Source: Tethya wilhelma
Lineage: Eukaryota; Porifera; Demospongiae; Tethyida; Tethyidae
Reading direction: 5' to 3'
Length of the DNA: 64,000 nt
NCBI GenBank assembly: GCA_964030475.1
Contig: CAXIPT010000013.1
Span: 66,867 to 130,866 of the forward strand
Of the stretch, positions 26,140 through 36,854 are shown one piece after another. The notes beneath the pieces are model-generated. The model saw only the letters and a list, made by a program, of their open reading frames with translations. It had not been told where the DNA came from and searched no databases. The translations under genes were made by a program, and so were the position numbers. Each line of letters begins with the position of its first letter. Position 1 is the stretch's first letter.

Positions 26140-26684
26140 CTAAGAAGTGGAATTGGTTGATGATGACCGGATTCTTTCCTTCAAGAATCTAAAAACAAGA
26201 ATTTATAAATTATTGGTACAACCTTAATACAAAGGTCTTTAAAATCTACAATCATAATATGCACTCACAGTCCATAGACAGCCAGACCCACAGCTCCTGA
26301 TCCTAGTATCGCAAACAGTGTACCCCAGCCTAGAGCTCTAGTGGCCAACAACACTGGATCTTCATAAACCACTACTTTCTTTCCATTTCGTTGTCTTTTA
26401 TGATTGAACTGTTCTTCGGCTAATTCATCCATTTCTTCCTTATACACTGACCTTCCACCAACAACACCGAATCCCAGTCCCGAGAATACAGAGAAAAAGA
26501 CAGCACCCGTGAAAAAGGCTACCTTTGTCCAGGTTGATGCTTGATATGGTCGTTCTTGGTCTTCAATGGACATGATTAGATCATAATGGGCATAGTGGTC
26601 TTCTGTTGGTTCATTTTGAGTAGATTTCACAGCTACTGACTGTATATTCTTGTTCTCGTGGCTTGATTTTGAGCCATGATTCAT
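26140..26684 (-). CDS. TMEM242: TMEM242 homologue (complex I / ATP synthase assembly), two exons
   Basis: Human TMEM242 is an inner-membrane factor needed for ATP synthase c-ring and complex I assembly. Exons 26269-26684 and 26140-26188 join at phase 2 to 154 residues. Helix 1 is TKVAFFTGAVFFSVFSGLGFGVVGG. A basic/acidic loop follows, then the family signature LLATRALGWGTLFAILGSG, helix 2, and a short tail LFLKERIRSSS. The start MNHGSKSSHE is the first ATG. Convergent with ATP5PO (stop codons 198 bp apart) and divergent with COX6A. Confidence 0.88.
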
Positions 26685-26812
26685 TTTCCTGCAAGTTCAA
26701 GTCTTTCCTTTCATTCAGCATAGCAAATTAACTTGACGTCCTTTACCATTTTGCAGCACACCTGATCTTTGACCTTTGTACTTTAGCCTACTCCAAAAGA
26801 AAAGCAAACAAG
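26685..26812. promoter_or_regulatory. Divergent promoter TMEM242 / COX6A
   Basis: 128 bp separate two mitochondrial genes. The interval is conserved in the duplicate (17510-17637). It contains AAGATGGCGGC at the COX6A start, a YY1-like sequence also seen at the ATP5PO start (AAAATGGCGGC). Confidence 0.6.
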
Positions 26813-27169
26813 ATGGCGGCTCTTTGGAGAGTGAGTTTGAGACGACTTCCCGCTCCCTGGAGGCGAACAATAAGCTCCTTTCATCAAGAACTGTTAGCAG
26901 AAGAAGAACACGCTCTGAAAACGACCGTTACGTGGCGAAACATCTCTCTCTTCGTGGCCATTCCGGCAGTTTTGCTGACAGCCTACAGTAGCTATTCCAA
27001 AGAGGTGGCACATCAGAACCACATTAAGGAGCACGGCCGTCCAGAGTTTAAGCCTTGGACTCATCTGAGGATCAGAGCCAAACCATGGCCATGGGGAGAT
27101 GGGAACCACTCTCTCTTCCATAACCCTCACACCAATCCACTACCAGAGGGGTACGAAGACGAACATTGA
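26813..27169 (+). CDS. COX6A: Cytochrome c oxidase subunit 6A, copy 2
   Basis: Same protein as copy 1 (118 residues): presequence, one membrane helix, core [14 protein letters not shown] and tail GYEDEH. Probably the ancestral copy, because its divergent partner TMEM242 is intact. The coding region has only scattered silent differences from copy 1, such as TAT/TAC in the GYEDEH segment. The CARD-kinase gene starts about 330 bp downstream on the same strand. Confidence 0.95.
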   Translation: MAALWRVSLRRLPAPWRRTISSFHQELLAEEEHALKTTVTWRNISLFVAIPAVLLTAYSSYSKEVAHQNHIKEHGRPEFKPWTHLRIRAKPWPWGDGNHSLFHNPHTNPLPEGYEDEH

Positions 27170-27501
27170 TAGCCAGGTCAAGACTGTAGGACTTGTGGTG
27201 CTGTGTATGTAGTTGGTACCAAATTAAACATGTTTAGTGAGGTATTTATACTTGTATTCTTTTGTTATTGGCAACTGTGTTGTTTCATAATCAATGCTGT
27301 TGACTTATGATGTCTACTATATGATTGTTGAGTAAAAACTGAGTAGAACTTGTGTTCACAAAGCAGCTCCCGCTCCGTTGGAGAAGAATAATATTATTGT
27401 GGCATTAAAATTTTGGCATAATTATAGGCCTAATTATTATGTAATGTTTGGGGGAATTACCCTGTGACCCAAACAGGGTGGGTCTCGATCTCGCAACAAC
27501 A

Positions 27502-30500
27502 ATGGCCACAATGATGGAAACAGCAGCTTCAAAGAAGAGAGTGGAAAGTCTAAAATCCACTGCAGTAGCTCCCACCGTGGAGGAAATATCTGAATCTCTT
27601 CGATATAAAGTGTTTATTCAAGAGTTTCCTCGTCTAGTGGAAGCTGTGAGACCAGTTGTGGTGAAATTTGCGGTACATGCTCTTTCAAAGTCTCTCATCA
27701 CCAACTACAATAAAACTCAGGCAGAGAATCCTCACGCTCATGAATATGACAGGGCTAGTGTCCTCATGAGTCAGATCCTACCCAAGATCAAAGACAGTGA
27801 TGCTCATTTTGATGATTTGGTTGGTGTCCTTCAAGAATCAAACCTTACCAAGCTAGCTAGTGAGCTAAAGAGGGCAGCTGATCCTGTTGAAAACAAATTA
27901 AGTGGAGATTCTGATTCAGAAAAAGGTGCAGAAGTAGTTTGTAGTGGTTTTGAATGTCCCTGTGGAAACTGTAGCATTGAATCATACTTTGAAAATACAT
28001 CGAAATGCCCACAAAAACACAAAAAGCCATTTCCTTACCTCAACATGAGCCGTCTAACAGAGGAGGAAAAAGACACACTCGAACATCAACTCATAGATGA
28101 TACAAATAGAATATGTAGGGAGTTTAGTAGGCTATCTGACAATGTTTTTAAAGCGTTGAAGGAAAACAGGACATCTGTGAGTGAGATTAGAAGCACAATA
28201 TTTTCTAATGCTGGAGTAGGTCATCCAAAGGCAATTCAACCATCTCATGCTGATAAGTTGGACAATATATCAACGTTACCTGATTTAAAATCCTTCCTAA
28301 TTTACAACAAGTATTTCTCTTTCATTAATTATGGAATCCTAGAAGAAGTAATTGATAAGCATTGTGAAGAATGTAGGACGGATCTTGATCATTACCTTAA
28401 AAAATTTAAAGATTTTGGTAGGAGAAATATCTTTGAAATCCCCTCAGATGTCTTTAGTTCATCGTCTACTTCTGACAAACGACTGATGGTAGTTAAAGTT
28501 GTAGATGAACTTTGGTTTGGTGGTGAACCTGATACTCCCACCTGTTCCTTTACTCTGAACGACATTAAAACTATACAATCTAAAATTTCTGGCGTAATTG
28601 GACACAATCGACGCTTTATCCGTCTAAAAGATGTTGGCAAGGGCTGTATACAACTGGCATTTGATATTTTACCATATCAAGTAACTTCAATTTTCCCCCT
28701 CACAACTTCACAGTTGAGTGGGCTGATACACCATGGTATTATTGTCTTATATCAACCAACTATTGCTCAGGCCCCAATCAGTGACATTCAGTCTGACCTG
28801 CAGGACTTAGCATTTAAGACCCCTCTCGTTTCACACGATGATGACAAGATCACTCGGCAAGAGCAAGTGAGTTTGCCTCCAGTGGTAGCAAATATTCCAG
28901 CTACATGCATACAAAAGAGAGTATATTATTCAGAAGATGCTTCTCTTGTAAGCAAGCTCCCTCCAGCAGTAGCAAACGTCCCAGCCAAACACATACAAGG
29001 ATATTTGCATACAAAGCGAGTGAACAGCTATCTCATAGGAAACACACTGGGAGAAGGCTCCTTTGCTATAGTCAAGGAGGCTTTCCACTCACTAGTTGGA
29101 GAAAAGGTATAAAATTTCAGTTTAGATACTTCTTAATTAACCACAAAAACAACAGTTATAACTGATTGTTTGGTTTATGATATTGTAGGTGGCCATGAAG
29201 ATCATGGACAAAAAGAAAGCCCAACAAGATCCTTATGTAGCAAAGAACTTCCAAAAAGAGGCCAAGCTATTGCAAATGGTCCACCACACTAACATTCTAC
29301 ACCTGCTGGAAGTGATAGAAACCGACACAAGTTTCTACCTCATCACAGAGCTGTGTACAGGTAAGAGTTGAGAATAAACTTTTGATTGGCAAAGTAGTGG
29401 ACTTGATCTCATTATTTGTGTGCAATGATTTTTTAACAGGTGGTGATCTAATGAGGTACATTTACAAGAAAGAGAAACTTGATGAAACTGAAACGAGAAA
29501 GTTTATGAGACAAATCGTATCGGCAGTGGACCATCTTCACAAGGCAGGGATCATCCACAGGTATAACTATATGATTGACTCAATGACTAAAGCTAGTTGT
29601 ATTGATAGTGTACTTGTAAGATGTTCATATACAGTATCTCCATGCTGTAACATTAGCTATCTTCTTATGGCGTAAATTTTACTTTTGATGAATTTTATTA
29701 GTTCTCTATTAAAAAGTGTAGTTTGGCTTGAGCACAAAGACCACTCTAGCTGATTGTGGGTGATTCTTCTTCATCAGGCCTAGCATTTCTATATAATTAT
29801 ACCACGCATATGATGTAGCCAGCTGCTTAACTGTTACTCAGGAACTTCAGATTAAAAGTTAATGACATTAATTGGTCATTGTAGCATAGTTGAATTGCCA
29901 GCAGTGGTTGCTACGCATATGCTTGCCTTTCACTGAGTTGCTTATGCCAGTGTTATTAATATTTATACAGATGCCTGTGCATGCATCTAGCAGTGTACAT
30001 CAATAACTTCATTTGCTTGCCACACTCAATCCTTGTATATTATGGTATGTAGCTACGGTACATGCATAGTGTGACTAGACTCAGAGGAGGTACGACATGA
30101 GTACACCTTTGCTGAGCTGGCAAGTCCGTTAATTACATTCTGATCATGTGACCGCAATACTTCACAATAAGAGTTGATCACGTGCACCCATTTGCCAGCT
30201 CAGCAAAGGCGCACTCGTGTCATACCTCCTGGACTAGACTGATAAGCAAAATGTGTGTGAGATAACTTAATTTAGCATTTCATCTTAATGTATAATAATG
30301 TTATTGCACCATGCATATGTGCATACACACATACTCACACACACATACAGAGATTTAAAAGTTGAAAATATGCTCCTTGATAGCAATCAAGATATCAAAA
30401 TTACTGGTATGTTGACCGATCTTATAATTGTAATGGTTTAATCCTCTATTCAGTGCTCTCCATAACATAAGATTGCACAATATAATGTCGCTGTAGATTT

Positions 30501-31985
30501 CGGCTTGAGCGAAGAGTTCATTCAGGGAGAGAATAGTCTTGTTCATCGCAACACACAGTGTGGCTCTCCAGCATATACTGCACCAGAGCTACTGGGACAC
30601 AAGGAATATGGACCAGAAGTGGACATTTGGAGCATGTAAGTAGACCGACATGCATGAGTTAATTCATGTGAGTAATCACTCATTCTATTCATAATCCTAT
30701 AGTGGTGTGATCATGTATGTATTGTTGACTGGGTGCCTTCCTTACACTGTTGAGCCATTCAACATCATTGCTCTACATACAAAGATGTTAAAGAACAAGA
30801 TGAACCCAATACCAGAGAGTCTATCTTCAAGTACGTAAGAGATATGAAATGATATTCTGGAAAATCATTTAGAGTGTTTCCAGGTTGCAAGGATTTGTTG
30901 TCTCACTTGCTGAGGTCAAATCCTAAAGAGAGAATCAAGATGGCTGATATAGTGACTCACCCTTGGATAAATGAAGGCCACACTCTTCCTTTTGGTCCAG
31001 CTCCTTTCCCAAACAAGATGCAGTTATATGATATTGATGATGACATCACACAACACATGGTGTTCGTGCTTAAGGTACATGTTCAACCTCAAACAATATT
31101 GAATGGAATTGACACGATAATAAAACCAATTTCACACTAAGATATGTTACAATGAACTTAATGCAAATCACCTTATCTACTTTAGTTGAAAGAATCTGTA
31201 GAAGAACTCAAACAGGAACTTCTCTCCAACAGACCTACAGCTGCTTCAGCTGTTTATCACCTCTTGGTGGCGAGACTTACAAGGTAAACAACCCTGAAAA
31301 CTAATTCTTGGGAACTATTTTACACCTCTTTGTCTTATTATCCAGGTATCGCCATCAGTTTAAATCTCGTCAAGTACGTCCTCCACCCAGGCCCAAGAGG
31401 TTCCCTCGGGATCAGGGTTTCTATGAGGGAGCTGAAGATGATGCCCGGACCACAGTCAGCGTACCGGCTAGAAGAGAATACACAAGGCGTGTAAGAGTAA
31501 GCGTGAATGTGCAACCATACAAGCCGAGAAATGTGCATCCATCCTCCAACAGCTCACTAGACTCTGGATTCTCTTCCTCTATGAGTCTACACACAACCAG
31601 TGTAAGTATGCTGAATAATCCACATGCAGATCAAGTCTTGATTTTTATGTGTTATTCATTGATGTTATGTACACAGTACACACCTGACAATTATTTCCAG
31701 AGCACACGACTTGTTGGTGCAATTCAATTTGAAGTCAAGACAGATTTGAGTACAGAGGCTATCATAAGTGAGGTACTGCGAGTTGCTGACACCATGAAGA
31801 TGAGAGAGATCGAACAGAGTGCTAAGAATACGGTCACCTGCTTGTGCCGGGGGATAAGGTTTCAAGTGACCATCTTTAAAGACTTACACAACGTGTGTAC
31901 GATGCTCTTCCAGTGGTTGACAGGAGGGGAGTATGACTCATACGAATCCATTTGTGACCACCTGATGCAACAAATTAAGTTTTAA
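27502..31985 (+). CDS. CARD - central module - HUNK/AMPK-related kinase - KA1 protein, ten exons, complete
   Basis: A 1016-residue Ser/Thr kinase fused to a death-fold domain. Exons: 27502-29106, 29189-29360, 29440-29560, 30351-30406, 30497-30635, 30703-30830, 30884-31074, 31186-31283, 31346-31601 and 31701-31985; all phases agree. Residues about 30-130 form a helical CARD-like domain ([20 protein letters not shown] ... [12 protein letters not shown]). About 148-425 is a module with CPCGNC and a downstream CP, then [15 protein letters not shown] and [19 protein letters not shown]. The kinase spans about 509-768: loop [12 protein letters not shown] Lys539, HRDLKVEN, DFG at 652-654, APE, and T-loop NTQCGSPAY with Thr671 at the LKB1 site. 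TVEPFN and MNPIPESLS resemble HUNK. Residues about 923-1016 form a KA1-like domain ending in LMQQIKF. All catalytic residues are present, so activity is expected. The fused architecture is unusual; a role in immune or cell-death signalling is inference. Confidence 0.9.
30082..30231. mobile_element. MITE in kinase intron 3 with 9-bp target duplication
   Basis: Inverted ends of about 45 bp: AGAGGAGGTACGACATGAGT on the left, and its approximate complement ending ATACCTCCTG on the right. The 9-bp direct repeat GACTAGACT flanks it (30073-30081 and 30232-30240). Same family as 40040-40305. Confidence 0.8.
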
Positions 31986-32194
31986 ATTTAAGATTGTATG
32001 ATTGTGTCAGCTGAGTCTTTTTTTACATCATGATAGCCATAATATTATTATTATGATTAGGTAGGTAGATTATAACTTTTTTAACATAATCATGTAATAA
32101 TTTACTATACATGTATACATTATATGTGTGCATATTTTAGTGGTAGTTGATTTATCCATATTAATGACTTTCAGAACAATAATCCTAGGTGCAA

Positions 32195-32387
32195 CTAACG
32201 TCTCTTATAAATACACGGCTTGAGTTGAATCTGAGGAAGACTCTCTCCTCCTGAGATCTTCTTAGCCTCTCTTTCGAACTCAAACTCCACAAACATCTTG
32301 CTAAATGTCTCACTGCTCACCAATGTGAAACCAACTGCCTCAACATCCACAGACTCAAATCTACTCTGGATCTCACAAATCTTCATC
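32195..32387 (-). pseudogene. RRP8: RRP8 C-terminal fragment
   Basis: Matches the C-terminal ~65 residues of the intact RRP8 (56366-57433): [13 protein letters not shown], then [15 protein letters not shown] and KPCIYKRR-stop. It has a small in-frame deletion (the FIRD region). Its 5' end is fused at about 32387 to a COX6A tail. Confidence 0.9.
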
Positions 32388-32473
32388 CGTGGCCGTGGGG
32401 AGATGGGAACCACTCTCTCTTCCATAACCCTCACACCAATTCACTGCCAGAGGGATATGAAGATGAACATTGA
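32388..32473 (+). pseudogene. COX6A: COX6A C-terminal fragment
   Basis: The last ~28 codons of COX6A ([14 protein letters not shown] ... EGYEDEH-stop), in opposite orientation to the adjoining RRP8 fragment. It marks a duplication or deletion breakpoint between the two genes. Confidence 0.9.
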
Positions 32474-32710
32474 TAGCCAGGTCTTATATTATGAGTGGAA
32501 ATTGCGGTCAGCCAATATCCTATAATGCGCATGCGCATAATTGTAACGCTGTGCCTCTAGGCCCGGGTCCGTATACTAAGCTAAATATACTGTAGTCAAT
32601 GGAACCGTGACTCTATATGCCTGCACGCTAGAGTGCCGGTAAATCCGGATACTATAAACAGGCAATACAAAATCAATAGGAAAGTACCGTGTCTCGAGAC
32701 ACTTTGTAAT

Positions 32711-33427
32711 TAAGCCTCGGCACGTGCGTAGCACGTGCAGAGGATTACGGTAGTCGTTTTGTCTGTCTGTCTGTCTGTCTGTTCCATCGAAATCTCAAGA
32801 AAGGCAGCTCTAGCGACAAAATTGATGGTACTTACGTTCATAACTCCGAATGATCTTGTAAACATATATATATTTTTTTCTTTCCAAAACACTGTAGTTG
32901 CTGAGATTTGAGGCTTTTGTGCTTCTTTGAGCGCTTAGCTTCGAGACCACGCCTACTGATTTGGTGTGCGTTATCTAGAATTCGAAGCAGAGCAGACTGA
33001 TTCAGATTCAGTCAAAGCTGCTGTTGCTGTTAGTCATTGTTGTTTGGCAAGACAGACAGGAGTTGGCCTGCTTTCTATGTAAGCATATAGGGCATGCATA
33101 CATTTTTTCATAGAAGCTAATGCATCAGTGGTTCAAATTATACTATGATAGTTTAGACTCAAGTTCACTATCTGACAGGTGAGCATTCCAATAATCATAG
33201 CAAAGCTCATCTGGTATATCATCTGTGACATTTGCTGCTTTACCATAGTTAGCTATGTGTATGTATAAAGCGTATTGTGAACAACTCAGCAGGCTCTCTC
33301 TGGCCTCAGTATATGCCTGCGTGGGCCTAGCCTGAGGTGTTTAAGTTCTTAATACTGAGTTATGATACACTGTTTTACAGAATGTATGCATGTATCTGTG
33401 CTAGCTAGTTGAGTGTGCCGAGGCTTA
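32711..33427. mobile_element. 717-bp TIR element (TAAGCCTCGGCAC family), uninterrupted copy
   Basis: Bounded by TAAGCCTCGGCAC and its exact complement GTGCCGAGGCTTA. No coding capacity. It includes a (GTCT)n tract near 32761-32782. The same element lies inverted at 53298-54366 with a nested insertion. The outside right flank TGCACCATCGGTGCCTTCA recurs beside other copies, so the true end may be farther out. Confidence 0.8.
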
Positions 33428-33756
33428 TGCACCATCGGTGCCTTCATTGTAATTGTGATACTCATTATTGTGTTGTTTTTATATTTGTGTCTGCAGATGT
33501 GCCTGTAATGTAAATTTTTAGCTACCAGTCACTCGTAGCTTTATTTTATGTCTGTACACCCACTGTTGGTTACTGTTTGCTTATTTATTGTAAGAGCTTT
33601 GACTCTTCCCCATTCTGGGGCAGTCTTATTAACATTGACATTGACATTGAGATTGACATTGACATAATATTATTAGCACTCCAACAAGAGGAGCATACAC
33701 ATAGCTACAAGACAAAGTATTCTTAAAGATAAATATTAGTTATAGTATTCAAATAA
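33428..33756. other. Non-coding spacer with (GACATT)n tract
   Basis: AT-rich. A GACATT/GAGATT hexamer array lies at about 33637-33668, possibly the 3' simple-repeat tail of the minus-strand LINE. Confidence 0.35.
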
Positions 33757-36720
33757 TTATAGAATATAGATATAATTAAGCAGTACACATAAAATATATC
33801 TCATCTTCCAAGTGACAGTTACAGTGTCGATTGACCGGGCACCACGAACAAAATCAGCATTGAATAAAGATATCAGCAATGAAGGACGGAAGCTTAGCTG
33901 CACTGGCCAAAATTCTTCTAGATCTGAGGACAACAATATTGTAGATGCTCTGAAGATTGGCAATCTGATGCAAGATGCCGGAGACATTCCATAATGAAGA
34001 GCCATATAAGGAGAGACAAAAACTAGCAAAGAGACGTGTTAAGACAAATGGGTCACAACAGGAGAAGAGATGTAGGATGCAATTTGTCTTTGAACATAGT
34101 TCCTTAATTAGTTATTGCAGACATGTCCTCATCATCTGACAGATTATACGTAAGAATATATGACCAAGGTGACATGCCGACTTCAAGATAGTTAAAGACT
34201 GGCCCAAAAAAAATAAACTTAGGTTGAACTGAGTCATTTGATTTAAAAAACTTCACAACCTGAGTTTTATCAGGATTAAACATCAAATTATGCTTCTTTG
34301 CAAATGATGCACAGACAGTGAGCAAACAGCGCAAGATCACTCAAGATTCTCAAGATCACTTAGGAGTTCATCAATGTAGATTGTAAAGAGAACAGGGGAC
34401 AATACTCCTCCTTGTCTAACTCCATTGGTTGATGAAAAGCTAGCTTAGAGATGATCACACCATCTAACCTGATCACACCATCTAACCTTAAGGAATTGTG
34501 AAGAGTACCACGAAAGCAATAGACGTACTACCACAGGAGAAAGATCTTGTCCAAAAGCTTTTGGAAAAGAATGCAGTGATCAACCCTATCAAAAGCTTTG
34601 CTAGCATCCAGAAAACACCCATAAACATTGGTGTCTTTGTTCAAGTAACTCTGAATGACATTCTTTAGCAAGCCAGTACATAGATCAGCTGAGAAACTAG
34701 GTTTGAAGCCAAACTGCAAAGAGGAGGTAGAAAAAGCTGATTGAAACTGAAATAGAATGCACCATTCAAAGAACAAGGTAGGAGCCCGGGCAATTGGACG
34801 ATAGTTATCTGAGTTGGAGGAGTCTTTACCAGGCTTAGAGATTGGCACAAGAGTGCAATCCCTAAGAGGTGTAGGAAAATATCCGTGACGAATCATACCA
34901 GTAAATAACTCCGAAAGAGGAACACAAAGAGCATCTTTAGCCAAGATAAAATGATCAGAGACAAAGGCAGACCCGTCATGCTTACTGTGTTTCTAGTGAG
35001 CTGTGAAAGAGCATCATACACTGAATCTGGTGAAATGACAATGGAAGAGATATCAGATTCAGATATGGAGAAATTAATCTTATCCATTAGTTGAGCACAA
35101 GCTTCAGTAGAGGAGTCAGGATTAAGATTGAGAAGAGACTCAAGCTTAGATGCAAAAGCAGAAGATACATCAGCAGGAGAGGATAAACCATCAATAGTGG
35201 GTGCCACAGACTTGCTATTAGAAGACTTAGAAATCCTTCTAATTTGCTTCCAGAAGGACTGTGGGTCAGAGTTCAGAAGAGAGTTTGCAAGATTCTCACG
35301 GCAGATGTGGTTCTGGCTGAGGACAACCACAATCTGTCCAAACCTTGTTCCAGAAATCAGCCGAATCTTTCAACTTAGAAGCAGAGATGTTCCAACCTGG
35401 GAGACAAGACTGACGAAGGTTAGAGGCTTAGAGCTGTTGCCACGCTTGAATTTTGGTAGACATAAGTTGGAAGCCGACTCAACACACCAAAGAAGATGCT
35501 CATAATAGTTGTCCATTGCTTGACAGTGGGCAGAGCAAGTAGGATCTTTACAATTGAGAATATCCTGGTGTATCTCAGGGATGGCAGATCGAAGATGATC
35601 ACAATATGCTGACATATGTTCAGGGGAAACTTTAGACCAGTTAACAGAGGAATTAGAAGAATGAGAGGTATAACTATGAGAATTATTGAAGATAGAGAGA
35701 GAGAGGACAGAAAAAATGAATCAGGAAAATTACAAGTAAAATAAAGTGGGAGATGATCAGAGAAATTATTAATTGAGTCAAGTGTGAAAACATTACTACA
35801 AAGCAAAGAGTCAGAAAAGGAGAGAACGTAATCAACAGAGGAGTAGTGACCAAGATCATCACTATGATAGGTGAAGTTAATATTAGAGGAATTATCAACA
35901 AAAATCAAATTATGATTAAAACATAAAAGAACAAAGTTCAGAGTAGTTGTAATGGGCTCAGGTCGGGAAAAGTCAACATTAAAATCACCAGCAATTATAA
36001 TGCTGTCACAAACTTCTGAAGAGATTAGAGCATCAAGCTCACAAAGACATTCAGTGTAAACATGAGGAAATGCAGAAGATGTAGGGAGATAGACACACAC
36101 ACACAAAAAGTGGATTATCAGCATGATTGTTACTTAATGTTAAAGACACAGCGCAAAGTCTAGAGGAATGAATAAATATTCTACGGATACAAGAATAGAG
36201 AGACTTGTGATACAGAATACCACAACCACCATCAGTGACGGGCGGCCAAGAAGAAGTTCAGAGGAGTCCATGCCACTAACACCAATAGAACAAAAATCAT
36301 TAGATAATGTATTCAAGACATCAAGATGTTCACTGGCGTAAAAGCCAGCGTTCTTGAATGAAACACAGATCACATGAATGAAGTAGAAGCCACAGTTTTA
36401 GTTGACTCAAAAGGAGAGGTATCACGAGAAGAGCGAGGTTTGTCTAGTGATTTGTGAGACAGAGACTGGCGAGACTGAGGAGGGAGATCCTCACGTAAGA
36501 ACAAATATTATTTTGAAAAAGATTTGAGGTTCCACCGAGAAGCAAGAAGCAAACGACGGTCCCAAGCATTGGCAAACTTAATTAGGAGAGGTCTAGGACG
36601 AGGAGAAGCTGAGTCATCATCTGGATAATATTCATTGCTAGCCGACCGGCACAGCGCGCCGGGCCCGATCGATCGCGAGTCGGTAATTTCCCTGGGCCCG
36701 TCCCCGATCGTAGCGGTACA
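33757..36720 (-). mobile_element. Degraded non-LTR (APE-type LINE) retrotransposon
   Basis: On the minus strand, in order: an ORF1-like tail (RPRPLLIKFANAWDRRLLLA ... LFLREDLPPQ, near 36480-36610); endonuclease motifs GDFNVD, SSVDYVLSF and FSDHLPLYF (35420-36124); and reverse-transcriptase motifs DNYRPIA, FGFKPSFSADLC, CFLDASKAFDRVDH (34528-34944), GVRQGGVLSPVLFTIYIDEL (about 34370-34430) and MFNPDKTQVVKF (34260-34300). Frames shift several times, and part of RT including the catalytic YxDD block is missing or scrambled. Dead copy. A GC-rich 70-bp patch at 36640-36715 may be its 5' end. Confidence 0.82.
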
Positions 36721-36854
36721 TATATAAAGTGATTGATTGATTGATATTACGCAACTAGTGGCCGATTCCCTTTTATAGGTGGAGACACAAAATTAACTAT
36801 AGACTAAATCTGCGTGTCATTTTATACCGAGCAAGATTGACTTGACTTGTCATA

